NCBI GenBank assembly: GCA_021229015.1 | Contig: CM037795.1 | Location: forward strand, 15,047,362-15,111,361 | Reading direction: 5' to 3' | DNA: 64,000 nt | Origin: Solen grandis | Lineage: Eukaryota; Mollusca; Bivalvia; Adapedonta; Solenidae | In this document: positions 13,033-27,060 of the stretch, one piece after another | Position numbering within the stretch: the first letter of the stretch is position 1 | How the letters are laid out: the number at the start of each line of letters is the position of its first letter | Position numbers and translations under genes: made by a program | Notes under the pieces: model-generated | What the model saw: the letters and a program-made list of their open reading frames with translations, nothing else | The model's database searches: none | What the model was told of the DNA's origin: nothing

Positions 13033-15927
13033 AACTAGATGTCATTCGTCTAAACGAATGATAGGACTTTCTGCAACCTGTGTTAATGCAAAAAGCAGGA
13101 GATAGAAGTTTCATGTAATGACTCACCTCTGGTAGTATTTCATGTTCATGCTCATTAATTGACATTATATTCCGCGAAAAATAAGCGTTTAGTTACGAAG
13201 AAAAGAAAAATAAATAGCAGTAGTAGTAGTATGCTTATGACGTCATATGACGTCACGACTCAAAATATATTAAGATATTCTGCAGAACTGCAAACTGTGT
13301 TCTCATCCCGAAGTTCTTTAGCCCTAAAATGAAATTTTTGGTCCTATGTTCGAATCTTACTTCAGCCACAATACTTCGGTTTTTCGGAATTAAGGTTAGC
13401 TGACAAAATATTCATACCTTAGTTTCAAGATGTACCATTTGTAAAAATTTGAAGAAAATCTGATCATAAATGGCGGCTGTAGAGCGCGAATACCATTTTT
13501 CACTATTTTTAGCTCTGACGTCACGTGACGTCATAGTGTGCTGAAAATGCTGTTGCTCAAAAGCGCATACTTTACTGCAATAACTCTGAAGTTTTCACTT
13601 TTCTGAACAATTGGCATCATGTCGAAATCATTGCCCCAAATTAAAAATAAGTGGTATGCTTATGACGTCCTCTGACGTCACGATTCATAATATTTGTAGA
13701 AATAATGCAGAACTGCAAACTGTGTAAGTTTCAACTTTCTATCTCATCCTGAAGGTCTTCAATCCTAAAATGAAATTTTTGGTACTATGTTCGAATCTTA
13801 TTTCAGCCACAGAACTTCGGTCTTTCGGAAATTCGGTTAGCTGACAGGATATGCACACCTTAGTTTCAAGATGTACCATCTGTGATAATTTAAAGAAAAT
13901 CCGACCATAAAAAATTAGAGCGTGAACACCATTTTTCACTATTTTTAGCTCTGACGTCATATGACGACATAGGGTGCTGAAGATGCTTTTCTTCAAAAGC
14001 GCATACTTTACTGTCATAAATCTGAAATTTTCATTATTCTGAACAACTGGCATCATGTCGAAATCATTGCCCTAATATAAAAATTAAGAAGTATGCTTAT
14101 GACGTCACATGACGTCATATGACGTCAGGAATCAAAATATATGTAGAAATTCTGTAGAACTGCAAACTGTGTAAGTTTCAACTTTCTATCTCATCCTGAA
14201 GCTCTTTAATCCTAAAATGAAATTTTCGGTCCTATGTTCGAATCTTATTTCAGCCACAGAACTTCGGTCTTTCGGTTAGCTGACAAGATATGCACACCTT
14301 AGTTTCAAGATGTACCATCTGTGAAAATTTGAAGAAAATCCGACTATAAATGACGGCTGTAGAGCGCAAACACCATTTTTCACTATTTTTAGCTGTGACG
14401 TCATGTGACGTCATAGGCTGCTGACAATCATTGAAAACAGAATTTCCTCACGTGACTAATAACCCATAAAAATTTCATGGTCATAGGACTTTTGCAACAT
14501 GTTAAAATAAGCGTTTAGTTAGGAAGAAGAAAAGAATAATAATAATAAAAAAATGACGTCACGTGACGTCAAATGACGTTTATTTTCACATAATTGTTAG
14601 ACACCCAGAGACCTACTAACTGACAAAATTTCAACTTTCTATCTCAAATAGGACAGTTTTTATAAGCATTTAAAAATTGACGTCCTTGGTTCGAATCTTG
14701 GATCCGCAATAGATGCTTGGACTTTTCTAATTTTGAAAAACGGACACCGGTATACACAATAAGAACGTAATATACACATTCTGTGAAAATTTGATAAAAA
14801 TCGGCACATTAATAATGGCTCTGGACCGTGTACAAACTTTCGTAGTCAATTTCAAATACGTCATAGGCTTCTGAAAATCATTGAAATCGAAATTTCAGCC
14901 CTTAATTTCAACAAGAAATATTCTTTTTATATTAAAATACATTATCATATAATGACGTCACGTGACGTCATATGACATTTATTTTCATAAAATGTTTAAA
15001 ACTTCTAGAGACCTATATACTGACTAAATATCAACTTTCTATCTTAAATAGGACAGATTTTATAAGCATTTAAAAATTTACGACCTAGGTTCGAATCTTG
15101 GATTCGCTATAGAACCATGGACTTTTCGAATTTTGAAAAACGGACACCGGGATGCACAACTAGAACTTAATATACACATTTTGTGAAAATTTGATGAAAT
15201 TCGGTTCATAAACAATGGCTGTAGACCGCGTACAAACTTTTGTTGCATATTTCAATTGTGACGTCATATGACGTCATAGGCATATGAGAATCATAGAAAT
15301 CAAAATTTTAGCCTTTGAAGCATGTGTCATTAAATTTTCATTGCCCTTCGACAATTTCAACATATAGAAATATTCTTGTTAATATTAGAAATACATTATC
15401 ATATAATGACGTCACGTGACGTCATATGACATTTATTTTCATAAAATGTTTAAAACTTCTAGAGACCTATATACTGACTTAATATCAACTTTCTATCTTA
15501 AATAGGACAGATTTTATAAGCATTTAAAAATTTATGACCTTGGTTCGAATCTTGGATTCGCTATAGAACCATGGACTTTTCGAATTTTGAAAAACGGACA
15601 CAGGGATGCACAACTAGAGCCTATCATACACATTCTGTGAAATTTTGATGAAAATCAGTCCAGAAATAATGACTGTAGACCGCGTACAAACTTTTTCACC
15701 TGACGTCAAATCTGACGTTATATGACGTCGTATGAATATAAAATTCATTGCATCCGAAAGCTCATGGTTTGAAATATATGCCATAAAATTTGCATTGTTC
15801 TGAGTCAATGGCAACACCTCGAAATTAACACAAATATAAGAGGAAGAAAAAAAGAATAAGAAGAAAAATAATAAAAAAACAGTACAAACCCAATATGACT
15901 TTCTGCCTGTAGGCAGAAAGTCCTAAT
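13033..15927 (+). repeat. Family D unit 4
   Basis: Head at 13033-13074 with hairpin TCATTCGT/ACGAATGA followed by AGGACTTTCTGC. Modules of about 426-440 bp begin with GTATGCTTATGACGTC at about 13230, 13654 and 14093. A second module type follows, each opening with TGACGTCACGTGACGTCA (about 14555, 14953, 15408). It closes with a hairpin tail TGACTTTCTGCC / GGCAGAAAGTCC at about 15897-15923. Confidence 0.75.
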
Positions 15928-17118
15928 AACTAGATTTCATTCGTTGATACGAATGATAAGACTTTCTGCTAAAATTGAAAAATATTAAGATTAATTCCGT
16001 TAGAAAGACTATATATTAAATTCTCTACCTTTTACTTATTTTTTTTTTCGTATGGACTTCTTTTAGCTTTGACGTCACATGACGTCACAGAGTGCTGAAA
16101 ATTATTTTGTTCAAAAGCGCATACTTTACTATCGTAACTCTGAAATTTTCATTATTCTGAACAACTGGCATCAGGTCAAAATCATTGCCTTAAAATGAAA
16201 ATTAAGAAGTATGCCTATGACGTCACATGACGTCATATGACGTCAAGACTTAAAATATATGTAGAAATTCTGCAGAACTGCAAACTGTGTAAGTTTCAAC
16301 TTTTTATCTCATCATTAAGCTCTTTAATCCTAAAATGAAATTTTCGGTCCTATGTTCGAATCTTATTTAAGCCACAGAACTTCGGTCTTTCGAAATTTCT
16401 GTTAGCTGACAGGATATGCACACCTTAGTTTAAAGATGTACCATCTGTGAAAATTTGAATAAAATCCGACCATATATGACGGCTGTAGAGCGCGAACACC
16501 ATTTTTCACTATTTTTAGTTGTGACGTCATGTGACGTCATAGGGTACTGAAGATGCTTTTGTTCAAAAGCGCATACTTTACTGTCATAACTCTGAAATGT
16601 TCATTATTCTGAACAACTGGCATCATGTAGAAATCATTGCCCTAAAATGAAAATTAAGAAGTATGCCTTTGACGTCACATGACGTCATATGACGTCAGGA
16701 CTCAAAATATATGTAGAAATTCTGCAGAACTGCTAACTGTGTAAGTTTCAACTTTCTATCTCATCCTGAAGCTCTTTAATCCTAAAATGAAATTTTCGGT
16801 CCTATGTTCGATTTCAGCCACAGAACTTCGGTCTTTCGGAATTTTGGTTAGCTGACAGGATATGCACATTTTTGATTAAAGATGTACCATCTCTGAAAAT
16901 TTGAAGATAATCCGACCATAAATGACGGCTGTAGAGCGCGAACACCATTTTTCACTATTTTAGCTGTGACGTCATGTGACGTCATAGGGTGCTGAAAATC
17001 ATTGAAATCAAAATTTCCTCACGTGACTAATAAGCCATAAAAATTTCATCGTCCTAGGACTTTTGCAACATATAAAAATAAGCGTTTAGTTAGGAAGAAG
17101 AATAGAATAATAATATAA
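15928..17118 (+). repeat. Family D unit 5 (short)
   Basis: Head at 15928-15969 with hairpin TCATTCGT/ACGAATGA and TAAGACTTTCTGC. Two and a half modules of the GTATGCCTATGACGTC type follow, starting at about 16210 and 16666 (456 bp apart). The 3' end is a TAGGAAGAAGAATAG tract leading into the next head. Confidence 0.7.
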
Positions 17119-20100
17119 AATAGATTTCGTTTGCACGGCAAACGATAGGACTTTCTGCAAACCGTTTAAAACTCAATTAAACTGAAAATTATTAATACAG
17201 AATACTCAGAAAATATTAGGTATCTAGATTGTAACTTATACATTCTTTTAAAATTTTCGAAAAATTCACCAAGTTATTATGTTTCAGATCGCTTACAAAC
17301 TTTTTGATCCGACGTCTATTCTGATGTCATATGGATGTGAATATAATTGCATATGAAAATTCAGCATATTTAATATATGCCATAAATTTTTTGTAGTTCT
17401 GGACCATTGGGATCACACTGAATTTATTGCACCAGAAATGAAAACCTATAATAACCCCATGATGTCAAATGATGTCCGGCCTATGAAAATCTGAAGAAAA
17501 CCTTTAAAATTACAATATGTGTGAATTTCGGCTTTTTATCTCATATGGAGTACTCAATTTGGCTAAAGTCATCTCCTATATATACGCTACGCTACATAAG
17601 ATCGTAGGAATATCGTGTACTTTAGTCAGATTGTACTAAATTTAATTTCGAGGTCATATTTTTTGAAACATGGTTTCACCACAGAACCTCTGTCTTTTCA
17701 ATATTTTGAAAACGAAAGTAAGGATGTACAACAAAATCCTAACTTATACCTTCTGTGATTTTACTAGAAAATCAATTCAAAAGCGCGTACAAACGTTTTA
17801 ACTGACGTCGAATCTAGTGTCTATGATGTCATATGATGTGCTATGAATTTGAAAATCATTGCATTCAAAAGACATGGTCTGAAATATTTGCTATACAATT
17901 TTCACTCTTCTGGGCCATTGCCAATTACATTTTCCGAAAATGTTTAAAATTATGTGAAAGTGAAAGTAGGGTATTTTCTATTTTCCAAAAATGCTAAACT
18001 TACAGTGTAGCAATACCATGTGACGAGAACATCACTATACGCATCAAAACCAAGACAAAACTGCCAACTTTTGTCTCCGCTTCAACATAGAAAAGTACCC
18101 GTAAGTAGTATAGGTTAGTTCATAGTTGCCTTTAACTACACAATATACCCAGTCAGCAGAAGTTACCGGGCCAATATAGCACTGATATCGGCACCTATGT
18201 CTGCACTGTGGGTCATTAATACCCCCGCAAAATGCTTTGATACAGGAGAAGCCAGACTCCAGACGGAGCATAGATAAGCACCTGTATACATAGTATGTTA
18301 TATATGATAGCAATCAATAAGTAAGTAAAGTCATTTTTTAAAGTGGATAGAGAATCAGTTATGGTTATTTGGCACAGCAGTATTAAAGTGTAGTCACAGT
18401 TCTTAGACATTGCACTTCTTTAAGTTTCAAGTAAATACCATGTATAATATTCAAGTTAATGTCGGGACAAGAAAAAAAAAGCTATTTAACAAAGGGAGAT
18501 AATTAAAAAATGGGACCAGGTAGAGTTACAGTTCTTGGACACTGCACTTTTCCTAGTTGCCATCAGATTCTAGTTACATTTTAAATTTCAAATCAATACA
18601 TTGTATAATATTTGAGCAATGTTTCGGACAAGAAAAACAAAATTAACCAAAGGGAGATAATGCAAAAATGAAACCAGGGCAATAATTTTGCAATATTTAG
18701 GACAACTCAAGTGAAATTTATGACACACACCTATCCACCTGATTGTCACAAGATATTTAAAGTCAAATCAGGGACAATAACTGTGTAATCCTCGTGGGAA
18801 CGAAGTGAAATTTGCGTCTTGTACATCTACTGCTAATGAAGAACATTTTTTGCAAAGTAGTAGATGAATCAGACTGAAATTGAAAGAGGAATTCACTGGA
18901 ATTTCAATTGATTCAGGGGCAATAACATTGTAATCCTTGTGGGAATGAAGTGAAATTTGCGTAGTGCACATTTAGTGCTTCTGTCAGGGGTACAGATAAG
19001 GTGCGTATTTGTGTAATTACACAAATAAAATAGATAAAAACCCAATTCTTTTAAAATTCCAGCATATCAAAAAGCATTTAAAAGTTAGATTACTCAAATA
19101 TCCAAAATATTAAAGCATACTGGTACGCAACATTTTGAATCAGAGTGATGTTTACAAATACTCGTATATGCTTGACTGGTTACTTGCGAATCCGCAAAGT
19201 AGACTTCAAACGATTTCTGGTAATTTCCTACTTTGGGTTCCATTCAAGTAAAACATAAATCCATTCTGTCTTATTAGTTCATCTGACGCTTTTCTATTCA
19301 TTTGCTTCACAAGGCAGGAAGAAACGGGTAAACGTTTAAAAACAACACTGAGTAGATACCTAGCACTGCAAACCAAACGTCAGGCATTTGTCTCGCAATA
19401 ATTGACGATCTGGAAGTTGAGATAGAGTCGACAGCATCCAAATCCATGTTAACCAGTAAATAATTTGTTTTAATTCAATAGTTTAAAGTGCTAAATCTTT
19501 GGATCAGGAAGATCAAATATGATTGAATTTATTTTATTTAATTGTTGAGGAGCTAATGATAAATCCTGCATATGATAATTTTTAAATTGACATTTTTGCA
19601 TACAAGAACAGCAGGGGCATATTCCAGTAAGAACATGTACTGTTATTTCAATTCCAAAATTAAGTTGATGAAAAAAAAGCAATTGATTTAATTTTGATGG
19701 AGTAACCATATTTTCATTACTCAATTAAAATTGTGAAAACCCAATTCCTTGAAAAATTGATGAGTAAATACCCAATTGACCTCAAACCTTATCTGTAGCC
19801 CTGTTCTGAGAAATATTTATGCCAAGTATCAGGTGAAATGGCTGAAAGTACCGGACAAGATTTTGCTTAAATACCGCATGACCGACTGATCAACCAAACG
19901 ACTGACCAACCAACCGACCAACAGGGTGATTCTCTTCCATTTGTGCTGGTATACAGGGGTTTTCATTTCAAAACAAAAATTAATCAATAAACACCTAGTA
20001 TCACATTAATTAACATAAAATCTTAAGGTTTTTAGAACAGGGTTGCTTGCAAAATGATTAATGATTTGTCTGCACCGTTTACTCAGTTCAACTTCATAAT

Positions 20101-20987
20101 GGTTTCATAATGGGTTTTCCCCATGCGCTTGTGACTAGCCTGTTGATGTGCAACATGTTTTGATTTTGCCGACATATCATAATCGCTACTGGGACCCATG
20201 TTTACATGCACTGAAATACACACGCGTGTGTATATATTCTCCAAATCACCTGTCACATGCATTTGATTAACAGATCAGCAAAGGGCGTGTTGAATTTTAT
20301 CACAGCATCCATGCATCACTAATTCTTGACCGTGATACGCCATGTTAGTGTTGATAATTATTATGCATTAATTTTACCAAAAGAGTGATAGCACTGATTA
20401 CAGTATTAATATAAAAAGAAAATGTCCAAGAGACAACCGTAAAATTTGAAGGGAAAGATTTAAATAGAAGTCATTAAAAGAGACGAAAATTAACTGGCCC
20501 GGAATGATCACAAGAATGTCAAACGCGAAAGGTAGCCAGCAAATAAAGAAAATAAAACAATTGATTTACTTCCCAGAGCAAAAATGTGTACACTTGTATT
20601 TGTCTTAACGTCTGTTTGTCTGTAATTTGGGTCATCCTGTTTTAATGATTGAAATCCTTCTCTATTATATAATCTTAACGGAGCCCTATTTCAAAAGAGA
20701 TATGACTGTTTCGTTACATTTTGGAGTATACTTAGTTCATGTAAATTTTAACACCAATGAACTAGCAGTATAATTGGACATTTGTTAAAAAAAGATGACC
20801 TGTAATTTGATGGTTGTCGCATTACGACAGAATATGTTCAAAATCAAAACCTACAAGATGAAAAAAAGAAAGAGCAATGCTGTTTTGGTTTAAAATAAAC
20901 ATTATTTTAGATTGCCTACACATACCATCTTTTTCTACATCTGTTCAGCATTTTTTTCCTATTTTTTGATAAACAAAAATAAATAAA
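17119..20987 (+). repeat. Family D long unit, copy B, left part
   Basis: Head at about 17119-17158 is identical in hairpin to copy A (TCGTTTGC/GCAAACGA). The sequence then follows copy A from 966 to about 4851 with scattered substitutions and indels. It includes the pearl-like core at about 18350-18770 and lacks the SINE of copy A. The match stops exactly at the retrotransposon's left LTR and resumes after its right LTR at 30281. Confidence 0.75.
20240..20645. other. Copy-B-specific segment of about 400 bp
   Basis: Copy A joins TATTCTCCAA directly to the TGATTGAAATCC block at about 4515-4535. Copy B has about 400 extra bases between the same anchors. I see no open frame, terminal repeats or known element in it. 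It may be an insertion in B or sequence lost from A. Confidence 0.45.
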
Positions 20988-21813
20988 TGTAGTAGGTCGA
21001 AGTTTTCGCTTAGACGACAACGATATTGTTTAAAGGGTAAAGGTCAGTTGTTTAGACCTTCCCCTCAGCTGTTTTGCACTTCCGTTGTTTTATAGCTTAT
21101 CGCGGCTAGATGGTTGTGTTTTGGTATGTTTTATCAAGGTAATCCTTATCGGAAAAATGGTGTCATTTGTCTTTCTTTTCAAAATTCGTTTCTAAGTATC
21201 TGTTCTTGCTTTTCATCTATTTATTTCAGTTCTATTATTAATATTTATTATAATATTTGAGTTATAACTTGGGCTATGAATCTCGATATGGAAATTGGCG
21301 TCGACAATGTATTTAACAGTGAAGTTGACTAATTTTCATTCATTTTAATCCTCATAGCCACACCACCAGTCCATCTTTCACCGTAGCACTACGAAAGGGA
21401 GCATTCCATGAAAGCGCATTTCTTGTAAGTATGTTATTAAATGTATTCCATGTTTATTATGTGCATTGAATAATGCAGAGACGGTTGATTCACTTGTGTA
21501 TTGTTACATTGGTTTAAATTGATTCCCGTCTTAAGAGCCTCTCAGCGTTATAAAAAAAAACAACTATTTTTTATATAATTATAGAGCAAGGTATCCCTGT
21601 CATGTGTGCAACCATTGTAATGATTATTATTTATTAGGCTGTTGTAAACTATTATTGTATTATTGTATTCTATCTACTGCATACCATCTTACAGGGAGTT
21701 GTGGCCAGGATTCTACGGAGCATTCTGAGAGACCATTCATTGTGAAAATTGTCAATAAAAGCTATGACCAATGCTATGTGTTTTTGAGAGCTCGGTTCCC
21801 CCGGAGTGTTACA
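20988..21813 (+). repeat. Left long terminal repeat
   Basis: 826 bp, starting TGTAGTAGGTCG and ending GGAGTGTTACA. It matches 29452-30280 with roughly 18 substitutions and small indels counted by eye, about 2 percent divergence. The short reading frame inside it occurs in both LTRs and is not protein-like. Confidence 0.95.
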
Positions 21814-21815
21814 TT

Positions 21816-21831
21816 TGGAGCCCCCAGTGAT
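21816..21831 (+). promoter_or_regulatory. Primer binding site for minus-strand priming
   Basis: TGGAGCCCCCAGTG begins two bases after the left LTR. It has the TGG expected to pair with the CCA end of a tRNA. The tRNA species cannot be named from sequence alone. Confidence 0.7.
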
Positions 21832-23694
21832 ATTTTTGTGTCATAGCAGTGTATTTTATTTGGGAACAATGTGAGTACATTATTATATTCATAGCAAACC
21901 AGGACTTTGATTGCTGTTATTATTCAAGAGACTTGTTGTACCAGTTTTGTGACTGCACCAGTTTATTATACCAGTGACATACCATACCAGTAATACCATT
22001 AGTTTCATACCAGTAATGTAATACCATACTAGTGATTAGATACCATACCAGTGATATGGTACCAGTGAGTTGATACCATACCAGTGATTTGATACCACCA
22101 ATATATCATACCATTTGTTTTCATTTCATGATTATATATATCTGTGATTCCATTCCATACTGTTGATTTGGTTCCATTCCGTACTACTACAACTTTGATA
22201 CCAGTGATTCCATTCCTTACATTTGATTTGGTTCCATGCGGTTCGTCTTCGACAAGTCAAGTGAGGCATTTCTACATTTGCTCATCAACGTTGGATTCAT
22301 AAACATTCTCACTTTATCAACGCTGGATTAAGTTATTGTCGACGCTGGATTACAACGTTGGATGAGACAGCATTTTTTTCATAAATTATTTTTTTCTTTT
22401 CTTACTTTTGGAGCCATTCATGGACATTTGAAGAACTGATTAATCCCAATCTCAGAAGCTCATAAAGGGTGGTGAGTGAGGTATATTGTTGTTTGTATGG
22501 TATAAATTGTAAGTGAGCCAGATTTGCACTTCACTGGCACTCATAAAATCACTTTATTTAATAATTTATTTAACATCATCATTCCATCATCATTCTAATT
22601 AATAAAGATTTAATACTTAAATAATCATTAACAAATTCAACTTAGGAAATTGAGATTTAATAGCCCAAGGTTATTTATTTATTTATTTATTTAAATATTT
22701 TTATTCTGTATATTCTGACGTTGGACTTTGGGATTTGATATTGGTAATTTGTTATTGTTCATATATACAAGGATATTGGACTTTCTTTTGATACAGAGGT
22801 AGTTCTGGTCGCTGTGGTCTATGGTGTTTTGTTGCTGTCTTACCAGTATTAGTAGTTATATTATCTTTAAATTGTAGAAACATCAGAATTTATCAGTTGC
22901 ACCGCTTCATCAGTTCATACCTTTTTTGTTACAGGAATTTCTTCAATTTTGGGATTCACAATTTGATTTTGGGATATTTTCTTCATTTACTAAATTAATA
23001 GTGATAAGTACTCGAATTTAATTTATTTTTGTTTTGATATTGTAATTATTATTTCTTTTATACAGGAGGCAGTTTTAGTTTTTTTTGTGTGTTATTTTGG
23101 TTCTGCACTGGAGAGAGGTTGGTGAGTATGAAACAAAAATAGGTACACTGTCTTTGAATGATATTAAATTACATGTTTATTATTATTGTGTTCATCTGTA
23201 AAGAAAGTAGAAATATTTGGAAATCCATTGTGTTCAGATCTTACATTGCAATAGTTTTGTCAAGTAGCTTAGTGTTGATACATAAGTTAACGGGCCCAAT
23301 TTAGGCTAGTTAGTATTAGTTGTAGTTTAGGTTTATAGTTTGAATCCTTGCACAATTGGATTAATTTTTAAATCTTGTTTCATATAATTATTTTGAATAT
23401 TTGGACTCTAACTTGTTTTTAAATATTTTTATTATTTTTTTCTTGATCAATGCTAATGTTTTATTACAGAATAAGTTCATGCTGAGAAGTCAGGAGGCAG
23501 GTGTGTTTGTGATGACAAGGAGGCAGGTGTGTTTGTGATGACAAGTGGACAAAGTTGTTGATTAGTATAGCCGGAGGTTAAAAGTAAGTTCTACAAACAA
23601 GAAATAAAGCATTATTTGTCTATTGTCTTCGGTACAAGACATTAGATAATTTTAGTCACATTTTTATTGTATTGCAGGTTGTATTGAATAAAAA
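21832..23694 (+). other. Retrotransposon leader of about 1.9 kb with ATACCAGT repeats
   Basis: No open frame of note between the primer site and gag. Bases about 21950-22110 hold a run of degenerate ATACCAGTGATT / ATACCATACCAGT repeats. Bases about 23503-23545 hold two copies in tandem of a 26-bp unit beginning AGGCAGGTGTG. The leader is long for the family and may include packaging or translation signals; that is inference. Confidence 0.6.
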
Positions 23695-24760
23695 ATGTCA
23701 CTTTCAGTGGAACAAAAAGATTTGCTTATAGCATTGGAGGAATTGAAAATGGAAACACCGGAACAGCTACAGAAGTTGGCCAAATCTGTCAAAGATGAAA
23801 AGACGGCAACCGGTAAGTTCCCAAGGATATCATTGTTTTATGGAGAGCCAGGAAAGGGTGAAGTATCATACAGAACTTGGAGGTATGAGGTGGCCTGTCT
23901 TTTGAAGGAACATAGTTACAGAGATGAAAGCTTATTGTTGGGCATACGGAGATCGCTACGCGGAGAAGCAGCAGATATGGCCATGCGACTAGGAGAAACA
24001 GCCACTATTGGTGAGATACTGGATACATTTCATAGCGCCTTTGGCAATACCGAGACGCCCCAGTCCATAATGAAAAAGTTCCATGGATGTACACAGCAGA
24101 AAGACGAGTCAGTTGTGAAGTTTGAAGTCGTTTGGAGGAACTTTTCTCTCAAGCAGTGGAACTTAAGGCTCTACACAGGTCTCAACAAGTCTTATTGAAG
24201 AGTGTATTTTATGAGGGGTTGCATCCTGACTTAAAAGTGGCGGCCATGTACAAGTTTGACAACATATCGGACTATAATTTCTTCAAGTCTGAAATAAGGA
24301 AATTAGAAACTGATCTGAAACTGGCGAGTGCCAGAGACGTTAAGCCATGCCATGCTGTGACTAAGGAAAAGAAGAAAAGTCAGACATGAAAGAAGTGAAG
24401 ACATTACTACAGCAGCTCAATACACGCATTGAGAAGTTGGAGAAACAGAATGAAGAACTCACATTTTCCAACATGCTACAACAGGGCGCAAGGTTCAGAG
24501 GATATCAGAACTCTGATCGAACCAGTGCGAGAGGACATTTTCAGCATTACAGAGGAGCGATGTATCCACCACAGAGTAGAGGTCATTTCAGGGGTCAAAC
24601 AAGAGGTTCCCAACCGGTAATGAGAGATCAAGGAAGGGGTATGTATAGACCAACAAGACCAACTGCTGGAAATACATTCAAGCCCTACAGACATAATGTA
24701 CAGTGCTTCAACTGCCAGGGCCATGGACACTTCGCACGTGAATGCCCTTTAAACGAGTAG
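23695..24760 (+). pseudogene. gag: gag (capsid and nucleocapsid), frameshifted
   Basis: Structural polyprotein of the retrotransposon, expected to form the intracellular particle. The reading starts at ATG 23695 and runs to 24198, continues in another frame (24132-24389), then in a third (24386-24760), so there are two frame changes. The first part has the GEVSYRTWRYEV and retrotransposon-gag-like helical region. The last part is arginine/glycine-rich and ends with one zinc knuckle of the CX2CX4HX4C pattern (24704-24745). The ATGA overlap at 24386 could be mistaken for a natural coupling, but the split capsid region points to decay. Confidence 0.85.
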
Positions 24761-25236
24761 GTGCCGCTATGGTGGGGCGACATATTGGCACAAATTCTCA
24801 GACTGACCCCAAACTTGTAGGGGATGCTGCTGAAGTCACAGTGGGAATAAATGGGATATCAACGAAAGCCTTATGCGATACAGGATCATGTGTTTCCACA
24901 TGCTCGGCTAAATTTTATCGGGATCATTTTAGCAATGTCAAGCTGAAACCAATTTCAGACCTGCTGAAGATTGAGTGTGCAGATGGTAATACCTTGCCAT
25001 ATGAAGGATATATAGAGCTGTCACTGGAAACAGATGGCATTCCAAATTCTTCTGTACATCAGTGTTTGTTTTTGGTGGTCCCAGAGACTGACTATAACAG
25101 GAACACACCTTTTCTTTTAGGCACAAATATACTTAATGAACTTCTACATGACTGTAAAAGAAGAAGTGGAGAAAACTACTTACAGAAGGAGGTTTTTAGC
25201 ATTCAGATGCATGGATCTGAGAGAGAAGCAGCTTAG
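24742..25236 (+). pseudogene. Retroviral-type aspartic protease region
   Basis: Processes the gag-pol polyprotein in related elements. The catalytic motif DTGS is at 24877-24888, preceded by a hydrophobic strand and followed about 85 residues later by FLLGTNIL, the typical second conserved strand. The frame overlaps the end of gag by 19 bases, as in many Ty3/Gypsy elements using a frameshift. Coding then passes to another frame near 25190-25230, which I read as a mutation. The first ATG is arbitrary because the domain would be made by fusion to gag. Confidence 0.85.
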
Positions 25237-27060
25237 AAGAAATAAGAACAGACTAGCCATCTTAGGAAGCAATGAAGCAGGAAACATCTCCATAGCTCCA
25301 AATCAAATGTCCAACATAAGATGCAGGACAGACCGAGAGTTAAATCATCAACCTACAGTAGCGTTGATACAAGAGACCTAAGATTCGACATTTTCAAATA
25401 ACTTGGAAATTGAGCCAGCAGTTGTGAACTACAATTCAGATGTTAAACAGGAATACACATTCACGGTGATGAATATGACAATGATGACAGTAAATATTAG
25501 CCCCAGAGCTATCATTGGTGAGTTACAACCAGTCATCGTGGACAATGGTGCCTTGGACGACTCACAAGAGAAGCCATTACCAGATGTGCTACAACAGGTA
25601 AACATCAATGAAGAATTGTCCATTGAGGAACAAGATCAGCTTTATAAGTTCTTGGAAACCCACCTAGACATTTTCTCAACGGGAGACACCGATATAGGAC
25701 ATGTCAAGGTTGGAAAACACCGGATAGACTTAGAAAATGTGATACCATTTAAAGAGAGATACAGAAGAATACACCCTAATATGATAGATGAGGTAAGAAG
25801 ACATCTGGAAGACCTGTTAGCAAGTGGAGTTATAAGGAAGTCAAATTCTCCTTGGGCGTCACCAGTGGTCCTTTGCAGGAAGAAAAACGGTAAAATCAGG
25901 ATGCGCGTTGATTATCGTAAACTTAATTCAAGGACTATAAAGGACAGCTACGCTCTTCCTAGGATAGAAGACATGTTAGACTGCCTCCATGGATCCAAAT
26001 GGTTCTCGACCTTTGATCTTAAATCTGGATATCACCATGTAGAAGTACTAGAGGAACATAAGGAGAGGACTGCGTTTACTTTGGGACCCCTGGGCTTCTG
26101 GGAATTCAACAAACTACCCTTTGGATGCACCAACTCTCCAGCAACATTTCAGAGGATCATGGAAGAAATTTTAGGGAAATTATAATTTAAAAATCTGCAT
26201 GATCTACATTGATGATTTGATTATTTTTAGCCCATCATTTGAAGAACACTTGGAAAGAGTAAATCTCATTATGACAAGACTAAAAAATGCTGGAATAAAA
26301 CTGTCTCCAGAAAAATGTTTCTTTTTTCAGCGGAAGGTAAAATTTCTTGCTCATATTGTAGGTCCAGATGGAGTAGAAGCAGATCCTGAAAAATGCCAAA
26401 AGGTTAAAAATTACCCAACCCCCACTAATGCTGATCAGTTAAGATCATTTCTTGCACTTGCAGGTTATTACCGTAAGTTTATCAAAAATTTCAGTAAGAT
26501 TGCCAGACCGTTATCAGATCTTTTACCCCCTACTAGTACCAAAAAATGTAATAAGAAACCCAGTCCTGTTTGGGAATGGAACCAGACTCATGGGGATACT
26601 TTCAACAAGATCAAATACCTGTTAACATCTCCCCCTATTTTAAGTTACCCCATTTTTGGTCAACCATTTGAACTCCACACTGACGCCAGTGGTCAAGGAC
26701 TTGGAGCAGTACTTTGTCAAAAACAAGACGGTCAAACTCGAGTAATAGCTTATGCAAGCAGAGGGTTATCAAAGCCTGAACTTCTCTACATTTAAGCTTG
26801 AGTTTCTTGCTCTTAAATGGGCAGTGACTGAGAAATTCAGAAACTATTTGATTGGCACTAGCTTTACAGTATTCACAGACAATAATCCATTAACCTACAT
26901 TCTAAGTAGTGCAAGACTGGAAGCCACAGGACAAAGGTGGGTATCTCAGTTAAGTGATTTCAACTTTTCAATTCTTTACCGTCCAGGAAAGAAGAATGCC
27001 GACGCTGACACTATGTCCAGATATCCCACAGAGAATAACAATATAGAAGACCATACAAAA
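25136..27060 (+). pseudogene. pol: Reverse transcriptase and RNase H, broken
   Basis: Copies the element's RNA into DNA and degrades the RNA strand. One frame covers 25136-26185 with an in-frame stop at 25379. It contains the linker and the first RT blocks: VIRKSNSPWASPVVLCRKK, the FDLKSGYHH block with the first catalytic aspartate, and LPFGCTNSPATFQ. A stop and frame change at about 26180 fall just before the YIDD catalytic motif (26205-26216), so the RT core itself is split. RNase H follows, beginning near ELHTDASGQGLGAVL at about 26670. It has another frame change near 26778 and ends around the DADTMSRYP motif at about 27000-27030. Confidence 0.9.

Noticed and set aside
13739..14056. 105-residue open frame on the minus strand, and many similar short frames across 1-44,597
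   Set aside because: They recur with the modules, break freely between copies and have no protein-like composition; they are repeat shadows.
21604..21846. 80-residue frame in the left LTR, with a sister frame at 30070-30309
   Set aside because: It lies in LTR sequence, is cysteine/tyrosine-rich by chance, runs out of the LTR into unrelated flank in both copies, and has no homology I recognise.
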